Assembly (NCBI GenBank): GCA_951813575.1
Contig: OX638375.1
Span: 186,001 to 250,000 of the forward strand
DNA: 64,000 bases
Direction of reading: 5' to 3'
Origin: Candidatus Binatia bacterium
GTDB lineage: Bacteria > Desulfobacterota > Binatia > UBA9968 > JAJDTQ01
Each line of letters starts with the position of its first letter. Position 1 is the stretch's first letter. Position numbers and translations under genes: made by a program. Below the pieces are notes generated by a model that saw only the letters and a program-made list of their open reading frames with translations, was not told where the DNA came from and did not search any database. This document shows, piece by piece, positions 14,939 to 22,781 of the stretch.

Positions 14939-17900
14939 ATGACGAGAACGACGAAAGGGTTGGCGGCGGCGGTGGAAGCCTATTTCGCCGATCTCCGGCG
15001 CGTGCGCGCGTCGGGCGGCGCCACCGGAGAGCGGTCGAGCTACGGTCCGTTGGCGAACCTGCTCAATGCGGTAGGCGCGACGCTCAAGCCCAAGGTGTTC
15101 TGCGTGGGTGAGTTGGCGGACCAGGGTGCGGGCCATCCCGACTTCGGCCTCTACGCAGCGAAACAGGTGCAGAAGGGGAGGCCCAGGGAAGGGCAGACTC
15201 CGGAACGCGGCGTTGTCGAGGTCAAGTCCGCCGGCGATAACGCGTGGCTGATCGCGGACAGCGATCAGGTGAACCGCTACTGGGGCCGCTACCAACTCGT
15301 GCTTGTGACGAACACGCGCGACTTCGTGCTCGTGGGGCCGAACCCGGCAGGTGGCGGGATGACGCTGGAGTCATTCTGTCTGGCCGACAATGAGGCAGCG
15401 TTCGATCATAAGCTGGAAAAGCCGCGTGCCTTTGCAGGCGAAATCGGCTCCCGCCTGGGTGAATATCTCTGTCGTGCGTTGTCCCATCAGGCGGCCCTGA
15501 CCGAACCGAAGGACTTGGCTTGGCTGCTCGCGTCTTATGCTCGCGACGGCCTTTCACGCGTCGAAGCAGCGGGCGACGCGCCGTCACTCAAGGCGGTGCG
15601 GTCGGCCCTCGAAGAAGCGCTCGGCGTGCGCTTCGAGGGTGAGAAGGGGGCTCGCTTCTTCCACTCGACCCTGGTCCAAACCCTCTTCTACGGCGTCTTC
15701 TCAGCCTGGGTGTTGTGGGCACGGCAGGTTCCCCCGCCGGCCGGCAAGTTCAACTGGCACGAAGCGGTTTGGCATCTGCGTGCGCCAGTGCTGCGGGCGC
15801 TGTTCCAGCAACTTTCCGATCCCGGCCGGCTGCAACCCCTGGGCTTGGTTGAGGTTTTGGACTGGACCGCGGCCGCCCTCGACCGGGTGGACCGGCCCGC
15901 GTTCTTCGCCCGCTTCAACGAGGGCGAGGCGGTGCCGTACTTCTACGAGCCGTTCCTCGAAGCCTTCGACCCCGAGCTTCGGAAGCAGTTGGGGGTCTGG
16001 TACACGCCGGCGGAAGTGGTGCGTTACATGGTCGCTCGGGTGGATAAGGCGCTGAAGGACGACCTCGGCGTCGCCGACGGCCTCGCCGCGGAAAACGTCT
16101 ATGTGCTCGACCCGTGCTGCGGCACCGGCGCCTATCTCGCAGAAGTGCTGCGCCGCATCGCCGGCAATCTCGAAGGCCGGGGTCTCGGCGCCTTGGCGGG
16201 CGCGCGGGTGAAGCAGGCGGCGACGGAGCGTGTATTCGGATTCGAGATCATGCCTGCTCCCTTCGTCGTCGCTCATTTGCAGGTGGGGCTCACCATGCAG
16301 GACCTCGACGCCGCGCTTGCGGACGACGGGACGGAGCGCGCGCAAGTCTTCCTCACCAATGCGCTTACGGGATGGGAGCCGAGAACGACCAAGCCATTGC
16401 CCTTCCCGGAACTGGAGGAAGAGCGTGACCGCGCGGAGCGGGTGAAACAGGAAACGCCCATCCTCGTGATACTCGGCAACCCGCCTTACAACGGCTTCGC
16501 TGGGATGGCGGTAGACGAGGAACGGGAGCTCTCGGAAGCCTATCGCAGGACGAAGCGGGTACGCCGGCCCGAGGGCCAGGGGTTGAACGACCTCTACGTC
16601 CGCTTCTTCCGCATGGCCGAACGGCGCATCGCCGAGAAGACGGGCCAGGGCGTGGTCTGCTTCATCTCCAACTATTCATGGCTCGACGGGCTGTCGTTCA
16701 CCGGGATGCGGGAGCGTTACCTTGAGGCGTTTGACGCGATGCGCATTGATTGCCTGAACGGCGACAAGTACAAGACCGGCAAGATTGCGCCCGACGGCTC
16801 GCCGGACCCAAGCATCTTCTCAACGGAAGGCGACCCAGTCGGCATCCAGGTCGGAACCGCCATTACGACCTTGGTGCGCAAGGCCGATCACGCACCGGGA
16901 GGGGAGGTTGGGTTTCGCCATCTGTGGGGGCAGGCCAAACGCGCCGAATTGTTGGAGTCATCGGATGCAGAGCCGGGCGTGATTTACGAGAGCATCGAAC
17001 CGGTCCTGCAGCTCGGGCTGCCCTTCGTGCAAATGGCGGTCAGCGAGAAGTGGTTCGATTGGCCATCGCTTACCGATGTATTCCCGGTGTCGTTCCCGGG
17101 GGTGAAAACTGACCGTGACGGATTTCTCATCGATACCGATCTTGATCGGCTCAAGACGCGCGTTGGCGAATACTTCGACTCAGCGTTGAGCCATGAGCAA
17201 ATCGCGCAGCGCTATCCAGCAGCCATGAGGAATACGACATCGGTGCGAGTGAATGCCGGTGCGGTGCGGGATGCCTTGCTTTCGCGCGGCGGGCCTATAG
17301 ATGGCGGTTTCATCCGCTGTGCGTACAGGCCATTCGACAATCGCTGGCTGTACTGGGAGCCGGACTCCGGACTGTTGGCGCGTCCCCGCCCCGACTATCG
17401 GCAGCATGTGTTCGCGGGAAACCTATGGCTCTCCGCCGCGCAACATCTGCGGAAAGGCATCGCGGAACCACAAGCGTGTTTTACACAGCATTTCGGTCAA
17501 CTGCATCTAATCGAACGTAGCGCGAATCTGTTTCCAACTTGGCTACGTGGCGATGCCCTCGAAAACGCGGACAACGTCGCGTGCCGAGTTAACCTGTCAG
17601 GCAGCGCACAACGCTATCTCGATCATGTCGGTGTTGGTGTGGAGGATTTGTTCCACTATGTCCTCGCCACTCTCCATGATCCAGCCTATCGCGAGGCGAA
17701 CGCCGGGGCGCTTGGGATGGAATGGCCGCGTATCCCGCTCCCGGGTTGGCCTGACGGCAAAGCCGCCGGTGCGGCGGAGACGCTTGTAGAGTCCGCGTCG
17801 CGCGGTCGCGAACTGTCCCGGCTGCTTGATCCGGACACCCCTGTTGTAGGCATCACACAGGGAAGTCTGCGCCCAGAAATGAGCGCCATCGCCGTTCCCG

Positions 17901-18286
17901 CCACCGTAGACGGACGCAACATGACCATCGACGACTTCGAGCTCACTGCCGGCTGGGGGTATTTCGGAGTAGGAGACGCCGTTATGCCCGGTCAAGGCCG
18001 GATCATGGAGCGTGAGTATTTGGCGGATGAGTGTGTCGCGTTGGGGGACGCGAGGCCTGTGCTTGGCGACAAGACGATGGACGTGTATCTGAACGACCGC
18101 GCATATTGGCGCAACATCCCCGCCGGCATATGGACCTATAAGCTCGGCGGTTATCAGGTGCTCAAGAAGTGGCTCTCTTACCGTGAACGGCCGATCCTCG
18201 ACCGGCCGCTAACACTCGGGGAAGTCCAGCACTTCACCGATACGGCAAGACGGATTGCGGCTATTTTATTGATGACCGCCCGATAA
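14939..18286 (+). CDS. Nuclease-DNA adenine methyltransferase fusion (type IIG / type ISP-like)
   Basis: A 1115-residue restriction-modification polypeptide. The N-terminal domain has a PD-(D/E)xK arrangement: HPDF (Asp68) then VVEVK (Glu94, Lys96). The gamma-class N6-adenine methyltransferase follows: a WYTPAEVV lead-in, motif I VLDPCCGTGAY (389-399) and motif IV NPPY (514-517). The C-terminal third ends with GGYQVLKKWLSYRE and LTLGEVQHFTDTARRIA, typical of type ISP/IIL target-recognition tails. No helicase motifs are present, so it is shorter than LlaBIII-type type ISP enzymes (about 1570 aa). A TTG start at 14888 would overlap the previous gene; the ATG at 14939 is chosen. No separate methyltransferase or specificity gene is adjacent. 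Confidence 0.85.
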   Translation: MTRTTKGLAAAVEAYFADLRRVRASGGATGERSSYGPLANLLNAVGATLKPKVFCVGELADQGAGHPDFGLYAAKQVQKGRPREGQTPERGVVEVKSAGDNAWLIADSDQVNRYWGRYQLVLVTNTRDFVLVGPNPAGGGMTLESFCLADNEAAFDHKLEKPRAFAGEIGSRLGEYLCRALSHQAALTEPKDLAWLLASYARDGLSRVEAAGDAPSLKAVRSALEEALGVRFEGEKGARFFHSTLVQTLFYGVFSAWVLWARQVPPPAGKFNWHEAVWHLRAPVLRALFQQLSDPGRLQPLGLVEVLDWTAAALDRVDRPAFFARFNEGEAVPYFYEPFLEAFDPELRKQLGVWYTPAEVVRYMVARVDKALKDDLGVADGLAAENVYVLDPCCGTGAYLAEVLRRIAGNLEGRGLGALAGARVKQAATERVFGFEIMPAPFVVAHLQVGLTMQDLDAALADDGTERAQVFLTNALTGWEPRTTKPLPFPELEEERDRAERVKQETPILVILGNPPYNGFAGMAVDEERELSEAYRRTKRVRRPEGQGLNDLYVRFFRMAERRIAEKTGQGVVCFISNYSWLDGLSFTGMRERYLEAFDAMRIDCLNGDKYKTGKIAPDGSPDPSIFSTEGDPVGIQVGTAITTLVRKADHAPGGEVGFRHLWGQAKRAELLESSDAEPGVIYESIEPVLQLGLPFVQMAVSEKWFDWPSLTDVFPVSFPGVKTDRDGFLIDTDLDRLKTRVGEYFDSALSHEQIAQRYPAAMRNTTSVRVNAGAVRDALLSRGGPIDGGFIRCAYRPFDNRWLYWEPDSGLLARPRPDYRQHVFAGNLWLSAAQHLRKGIAEPQACFTQHFGQLHLIERSANLFPTWLRGDALENADNVACRVNLSGSAQRYLDHVGVGVEDLFHYVLATLHDPAYREANAGALGMEWPRIPLPGWPDGKAAGAAETLVESASRGRELSRLLDPDTPVVGITQGSLRPEMSAIAVPATVDGRNMTIDDFELTAGWGYFGVGDAVMPGQGRIMEREYLADECVALGDARPVLGDKTMDVYLNDRAYWRNIPAGIWTYKLGGYQVLKKWLSYRERPILDRPLTLGEVQHFTDTARRIAAILLMTAR

Positions 18287-18375
18287 AGTAACTCTGTTCG
18301 TTACGCAGCTTTAGGTCGTCAATGGGAATGAATGTTCCTTTGTGCGTGGGGCGATTTGTCCACTATCGCCGTCCA

Positions 18376-18412
18376 CTGTCACGTTGACAGGGCGGGGGTG
18401 GTGAACTAGAAG
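18376..18412 (+). promoter_or_regulatory. Sigma-70-like promoter with dyad for the M24 gene
   Basis: TTGACA (18384-18389), 17-bp spacer, TAGAAG (18407-18412). The dyad CTGTCA-CGT-TGACAG (18376-18390) overlaps the -35 box and may be a repressor site. The M24 gene starts 51 nt downstream. Confidence 0.5.
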
Positions 18413-18462
18413 AAGGCTGGTTCAAAGGCGCAGACCTCTTTCTTTCCAACCATAGAGAACCC

Positions 18463-19707
18463 ATGTTCATCCAGCGCGACGAGTTGGACCGTTTGCACGC
18501 CAAGTACCCGTATCCGAGGTTCTCGGACGCCGAGTATGAACGGCGTTACGCGAATGTCCGCAAGCTCCTGCGCGAGCAGGAGCTCGACTGCCTTCTGGTC
18601 ATCGGCGGCTCGGCCTCGTACGGGCGGTTGTGGTTCAACGTCCGCTACCTCACCAACATGATGGGCAAGGCGGAAATGGCCTACTACTGCTTCTTTCCCA
18701 GGGAGGGCGCTCCCGCCGTCATCACCCGTCCGGGGCACTCGCTGGCGCCCGGCATGATCGCCCGCAGCGCGGTGCAGGAACTGGTCATTGGCCAACCCAG
18801 CGTCCTGGACGCCATCGTCGGCAAGGTCCGGGAGATGGGGTATGACAAGGGCAGGATCGGCCTCGTCGAGTACGATCCCTTGACCTCCATACCCAAGAAC
18901 CATTGGGACTTCTTCGTGTCCGAGTTGCCCGACGCCGAGTTTTCGTTCGTGACCAGGGACTTCCTCGCCCTCAGGCTCTTCAAGAGCGACGAGGAGATCG
19001 AGGCCTTGCGCAAGTCGGCCCTGGTGCAGGACATCGGGTTGCGGGCGCTGGTGGAGCAACTCAAGCCCGGCATGACCGAGTCCGAGGCCTTCGCCATCTT
19101 GTACGAGGCCGTCGTGCGGAACGGCGGCGAGATGGGCATGATCCAGCTCAGCTCCACGCCCATGTCGGATCCGGACGTCGGCGACCAGCGGCCGCGCCCT
19201 TCGGAGAGGGTCATCACCCATGGCGACATCGTCAACAACGAGCTTGGGGTCCTCTACAACGGCTACGAGGCGCAGACCGGGAAGCCGATGTTCATCGGAC
19301 CCCCGACCGACGAGTTCCGCAGGATGTTCGACGTGGCGCTGGAAGCCTACCATCGGGTGGCCGAGACCCTGAAGGTGGGCGGCACCGGTTCCGACTCGGT
19401 CAACGCCGCCAACCACGTCATCAAGCCCGCGGGGTACGCCGCATGGGGCGGCTACCTCCAGGGCATGCTCGGCTCGCAGCCGCGTCACGAGCCGCAGATC
19501 GGCCCGGAGTTGACCAGCCTGGCGGAGAACAAGCTCTACGAGGGTGACGAGATGGTCTTTCGGAACGGCACGGTGTTCGTGCTTCAGATCCATCTCGTGG
19601 ACAAGGCGCGGACACGGGGCCTCTTCATCGGCGACACGTACGCCATCAGGGATTCGGGAACGGAGTGCCTGAACGAGTTCCCGCCGGAGTTGATACAGAT
19701 CTCATAA
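18463..19707 (+). CDS. M24 (creatinase/prolidase fold) protein lacking metal ligands
   Basis: A 414-residue pita-bread-fold protein with an N-terminal creatinase-like domain (to about 165) and a C-terminal M24 domain. Aligned by eye to prolidase, all five metal ligands are replaced: LIDxG becomes NNELG, the second Asp becomes Gln in YEAQTGK, the GHG histidine becomes Met, and the two late glutamates become Gln (FVLQIH) and Gly (FIGDT). The substrate-side His-Glu (PRHEPQI) remains. This pattern fits metal-independent relatives such as creatinase, acting on C-N bonds of small molecules, better than a peptidase. It is followed 41 nt later by an amidohydrolase gene. Confidence 0.8.
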   Translation: MFIQRDELDRLHAKYPYPRFSDAEYERRYANVRKLLREQELDCLLVIGGSASYGRLWFNVRYLTNMMGKAEMAYYCFFPREGAPAVITRPGHSLAPGMIARSAVQELVIGQPSVLDAIVGKVREMGYDKGRIGLVEYDPLTSIPKNHWDFFVSELPDAEFSFVTRDFLALRLFKSDEEIEALRKSALVQDIGLRALVEQLKPGMTESEAFAILYEAVVRNGGEMGMIQLSSTPMSDPDVGDQRPRPSERVITHGDIVNNELGVLYNGYEAQTGKPMFIGPPTDEFRRMFDVALEAYHRVAETLKVGGTGSDSVNAANHVIKPAGYAAWGGYLQGMLGSQPRHEPQIGPELTSLAENKLYEGDEMVFRNGTVFVLQIHLVDKARTRGLFIGDTYAIRDSGTECLNEFPPELIQIS

Positions 19708-19748
19708 GCCGCCGAGTGTGTGCCACGACGGCAGCAAGGAGCAGGGAG

Positions 19749-20864
19749 ATGGCCAGGAACGGATACCAGGTGTTCGACAGCGACATGCACGTCTACGACG
19801 CCCAGAACCTCTACGAAAAATATATGAACCCCAAGTGGGGCGACCGGGTCCCCGTGGGCAAGGCCCGTTCCAAGCACGGGCGCATCGAGTTCAGCCTGGG
19901 CAACGGGGAGGTGCTGCGGCCGCGGCACAAGCTGCTGGAGCACGGCGAGGACAGCGTGGCGGACCGTTACGGCTACGCGCTGGAGCACGGCTACGACGCG
20001 CCGTCGCAGGTGGTGGCCATGGACAACGAGGGGCTGGACGTGGCGGTGATGTTCCGTACCTCTCCGCTGCACTGTGACGACAGCTTCGAGCCCGAGTACG
20101 CCAACGACCTCTGCCGGGCGTGGAACGACTGGATCGCGGACTTCTGCGGCGAGCGGCCGGAGCGCATGAAGGCGTCGGGCCTGCTGACGCTTCACGACGT
20201 GGACATGGCGGTGGACGAGGCGCGACGTGCGGTGACGGAGCTGGGTGTGGTGGGCCTGTCGGTCTGTCCGGAGCCGGTGAACGGCCGCCGCATCCACGAC
20301 CGCTACTACGATGCCCTGTGGGCGGAGATCGACCGGCTGAAAGTGCCGCTGTGCTTCCATCCGCCGGCCAACCCCAAGCAGAAGCAGGTGGCGCGGGAGT
20401 TCTACGGCCACCCCAACGCCAGCATCATCGCCATGGCGTTGCGCAACCCCATCGAGCTGCAACTGGCGGTGTCCGCCTTCTGCGCCGGCGGCGTGCTGGA
20501 GAAGTTTCCGACCCTCAAGGTGGCCTTTCTGGAAGGCAACTGCGCCTGGCTGCCGTGGCTGCTGTACCGGCTGGACGAACGGGCGAAGCTGCACGGCGCC
20601 CTCACCGACGTGCCGCTGTCCCGGAAGCCCAGCGAGTACTTCCTGGACCAGTGTTACATCTCGGTGGACGTGGACGAGTACCTGTTCACCGACGTCATCG
20701 GGCGGCTGGGCGACGACAACATCGTCATCTCCACCGATTATCCCCACATCGACGCCCACTACCCCCACGCGGTGGAAGAGTTCATGGAGACCCCCGGGCT
20801 GAGCGAGAGCTCCATGAAGAAGATACTCTGGGACAACTGCGCGCGGCTTTACGGGGTGAGTTGA
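19749..20864 (+). CDS. Amidohydrolase-2 family protein (paralogue 2)
   Basis: A 371-residue TIM-barrel hydrolase/decarboxylase. It has DSDMH at residues 10-14, LCFHPPAN in the middle and the catalytic-type ISTDYPH near the C-terminus. It is close to paralogues 1 and 3 of this window (shared MNPKWGDR, LHDVDMAV, FLEGNC-WLPW). AAGGAG lies 7 nt before the ATG at 19749. It follows the M24 protein gene on the same strand, so the two may act on the same compound. Confidence 0.88.
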   Translation: MARNGYQVFDSDMHVYDAQNLYEKYMNPKWGDRVPVGKARSKHGRIEFSLGNGEVLRPRHKLLEHGEDSVADRYGYALEHGYDAPSQVVAMDNEGLDVAVMFRTSPLHCDDSFEPEYANDLCRAWNDWIADFCGERPERMKASGLLTLHDVDMAVDEARRAVTELGVVGLSVCPEPVNGRRIHDRYYDALWAEIDRLKVPLCFHPPANPKQKQVAREFYGHPNASIIAMALRNPIELQLAVSAFCAGGVLEKFPTLKVAFLEGNCAWLPWLLYRLDERAKLHGALTDVPLSRKPSEYFLDQCYISVDVDEYLFTDVIGRLGDDNIVISTDYPHIDAHYPHAVEEFMETPGLSESSMKKILWDNCARLYGVS

Positions 20865-20896
20865 ACGGCGTTTAGCTCGGGACACGACCAGTCCAG

Positions 20897-21016
20897 CTAA
20901 TCCTTCTTCTTGGGTGGCGGCGGTGGCGGCGGTGGCGGCTTCCTGATGGGTGCGGGTTTTGGCGAGACGCCTTTCTCGATACGCCGTGATGGCGCAGGGT
21001 TTGGTTCCTTAGCCAT
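20897..21016 (-). CDS. 39-residue proline-rich miniprotein coupled to DUF6338-like gene
   Basis: A small basic protein, MAKEPNPAPSRRIEKGVS followed by a run of nine prolines and a KKKD terminus. Its ATG (21016) overlaps the stop of the upstream membrane-protein gene by 8 nt, and GGAGG lies 9 nt upstream inside that gene, so translation is well supported despite the small size. No membrane segment or known domain is seen. A polyproline run would stall ribosomes without EF-P and could bind an SH3-like or membrane partner. A function with the upstream protein is inferred from the overlap. Confidence 0.6.
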   Translation of the reverse strand: MAKEPNPAPSRRIEKGVSPKPAPIRKPPPPPPPPPKKKD

Positions 21017-21620
21017 TACTCAATTCCTCCGGTTCGTCTTGGGTTGCGTTCACGAACTCGACCATTTCAACTTGCTCCACCGGGATCAAAATCGCGGATA
21101 CCCCCGTCGCCGGTATCCGCTTTTCGTCGTCTAGCCATTCGGCTTCCGCTATTCGAAGATGGCCTTCGTCGGGACGACTGGGCCATTCTTCAGGCCAGCC
21201 ATACAGGCGACGTTCTCCTTTGAGGTGCAACGTAACATAGCAGTCACAGTGGCGCGAGAAGGCGGAGTACCACTCGGACGCGTAGGAGGTTTCCCTGGTC
21301 ACACCAAACCGACGAAGAAGGCGATGCAGCGTGTCCCAATTGAGGAAGTAGGCGGTAAGTAGTCCGAGGACCACAGCGACTACGACAGAAAGCACGAGTT
21401 CCCACTCCTTGCGCCAAGGGTCATTGGCTACAATGTTCGCGAAGAAGAGGATCCCATCCGTGAAGGCCTTTCCAATCACAGTGAAGATCAGAGCTTGAAT
21501 TATTCGGTCGAAGGGGCTCGGTTTGGGATAAGACGTAAGAGAGTAGAAGATCGCTGCCGCCACAAATCCGGGCAAGAGAAAACTCAGGACTCCAACAATT
21601 TCACTCGATGCCCAGTTCAT
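21009..21620 (-). CDS. DUF6338-like membrane protein
   Basis: A 203-residue protein with three hydrophobic segments in the first half (VGVLSFLLPGFVAAAIFYSL, the QALIFTVIGKAF region and VLSVVVAVVLGLLTAYFL), then a soluble C-terminal half of about 105 residues. The layout and the LLPGFVAAxIFY motif match my recollection of the DUF6338 family, which has no assigned function. The ATG at 21620 has GGAGGTG 8 nt upstream; longer in-frame starts lack support. The two-gene unit with the proline-rich miniprotein is inserted between plus-strand catabolic genes, and its lower GC suggests transfer. Confidence 0.7.
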   Translation of the reverse strand: MNWASSEIVGVLSFLLPGFVAAAIFYSLTSYPKPSPFDRIIQALIFTVIGKAFTDGILFFANIVANDPWRKEWELVLSVVVAVVLGLLTAYFLNWDTLHRLLRRFGVTRETSYASEWYSAFSRHCDCYVTLHLKGERRLYGWPEEWPSRPDEGHLRIAEAEWLDDEKRIPATGVSAILIPVEQVEMVEFVNATQDEPEELSNG

Positions 21621-21789
21621 GATTGTTTCACCTCCGCCATACTTCTTTTGGCAACCGCGGCTGTTTCGCAGCCTTGCCATGGATGCCCTCTTACAAGTGT
21701 CCGGGTTTCCTCGAACCTCTGCAAGTGAGCAATAACCGCGCCACTTGCCCCTCTCCCAACCCCGTGCCGTCCGTGCTAGATTTGCCCGC

Positions 21790-22740
21790 ATGGCGACTCT
21801 GATCACGGGCAGCGGGCTCATCGGGGCTTCGTTCGGCCAGTATGCCGCGGCGCGGGGGGAGCGTCTCGTTTTCCTCGACTTCCAGCCGCGGGATGACTAT
21901 CTGCGGAGCAAGCTCGGTTCCGCGGACTATGTCTCCCTTCAGGGAGACGTGCTGGACCTGCCGGCCCTCGCGGGAATCATCAAGGCCCATGACATCGACA
22001 CGGTGCTGCACACGGCGGCGATCATCGCCGGCCGGGTGGCCCGGGAGGGATACTGGGCCTTCAACGTGAACATCCAGGGCACCATCAACGTGGCGGAGGC
22101 GGTGCGGTTGGCGGGCGTCAAGCGGGTGGTGCACATCAGCACCCTGAGCGTCTACAACCGCGCGTTCGAGGGTCCGGGGCCGGTGCCCGAGACGCTTCAG
22201 CGGGGCGACAGCACCGCCTACGGCAATTCCAAGGCGGTCCAGGAACTGGTGCTGGAGGTCTATGCGCGCCTCTACGGATTCGAGCTGATGGTGGTGAGGC
22301 TGGCCCACGTGTTCGGGCTGGGGCATTTCCTGGGCGGCGCCGAGAGCGGCGCCATCACCCACACGCTCCTTACCTGCGGCCGTGACGGCGGGGTGGCCAG
22401 GATCGCGCGGCGCCAGGCCCGGCCCCTGGAGCGCATCTATGCCAAGGACGTGGGCCGCGCGGTGGATCTGGCGGCCACCGTGCCGGCGCCGCCGGTGAAC
22501 GTGTTCAACATCGGCACCGGCCTGGTGACGACCTTTGACGAGTTGGTGGAGGACGCGAGGGCAATCTACCCGGACCTTGAGGTGGAGGTGGTTCCGGACG
22601 GGACGCCGCACGAGGGGCCCAAGAAGCCGCTGGACATTACCCGGGCGAAGGAACACCTGGGCTGGGAGCCGCAGTTCACCCTGGGGTCGGCTTTACAGGA
22701 CTACGTCAAGGACCTGCACGCGCTGGAGTCGGGCTCTTAG
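21790..22740 (+). CDS. NAD-dependent epimerase/dehydratase (paralogue 2)
   Basis: A 316-residue extended SDR, clearly paralogous to the protein at 11631 along its whole length. It has TGSGLIG at the N-terminus, HTAAI, and the YxxxK pair in AYGNSK, with the same HLGWEPQF-type C-terminus. Its role is probably oxidation or epimerisation of a hydroxy or sugar-like intermediate. An amidohydrolase gene follows 41 nt after the stop. Confidence 0.87.
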   Translation: MATLITGSGLIGASFGQYAAARGERLVFLDFQPRDDYLRSKLGSADYVSLQGDVLDLPALAGIIKAHDIDTVLHTAAIIAGRVAREGYWAFNVNIQGTINVAEAVRLAGVKRVVHISTLSVYNRAFEGPGPVPETLQRGDSTAYGNSKAVQELVLEVYARLYGFELMVVRLAHVFGLGHFLGGAESGAITHTLLTCGRDGGVARIARRQARPLERIYAKDVGRAVDLAATVPAPPVNVFNIGTGLVTTFDELVEDARAIYPDLEVEVVPDGTPHEGPKKPLDITRAKEHLGWEPQFTLGSALQDYVKDLHALESGS

Positions 22741-22781
22741 CCCCCGGGGCCGGTCCACCGTCCAACGAAGGGGAGGAAGTG

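Noticed and set aside
18287..18462. tRNA gene or CRISPR-like repeats after the methyltransferase
   Set aside because: No cloverleaf, CCA end or regularly spaced repeats; the region holds a promoter-like pair and a dyad only.
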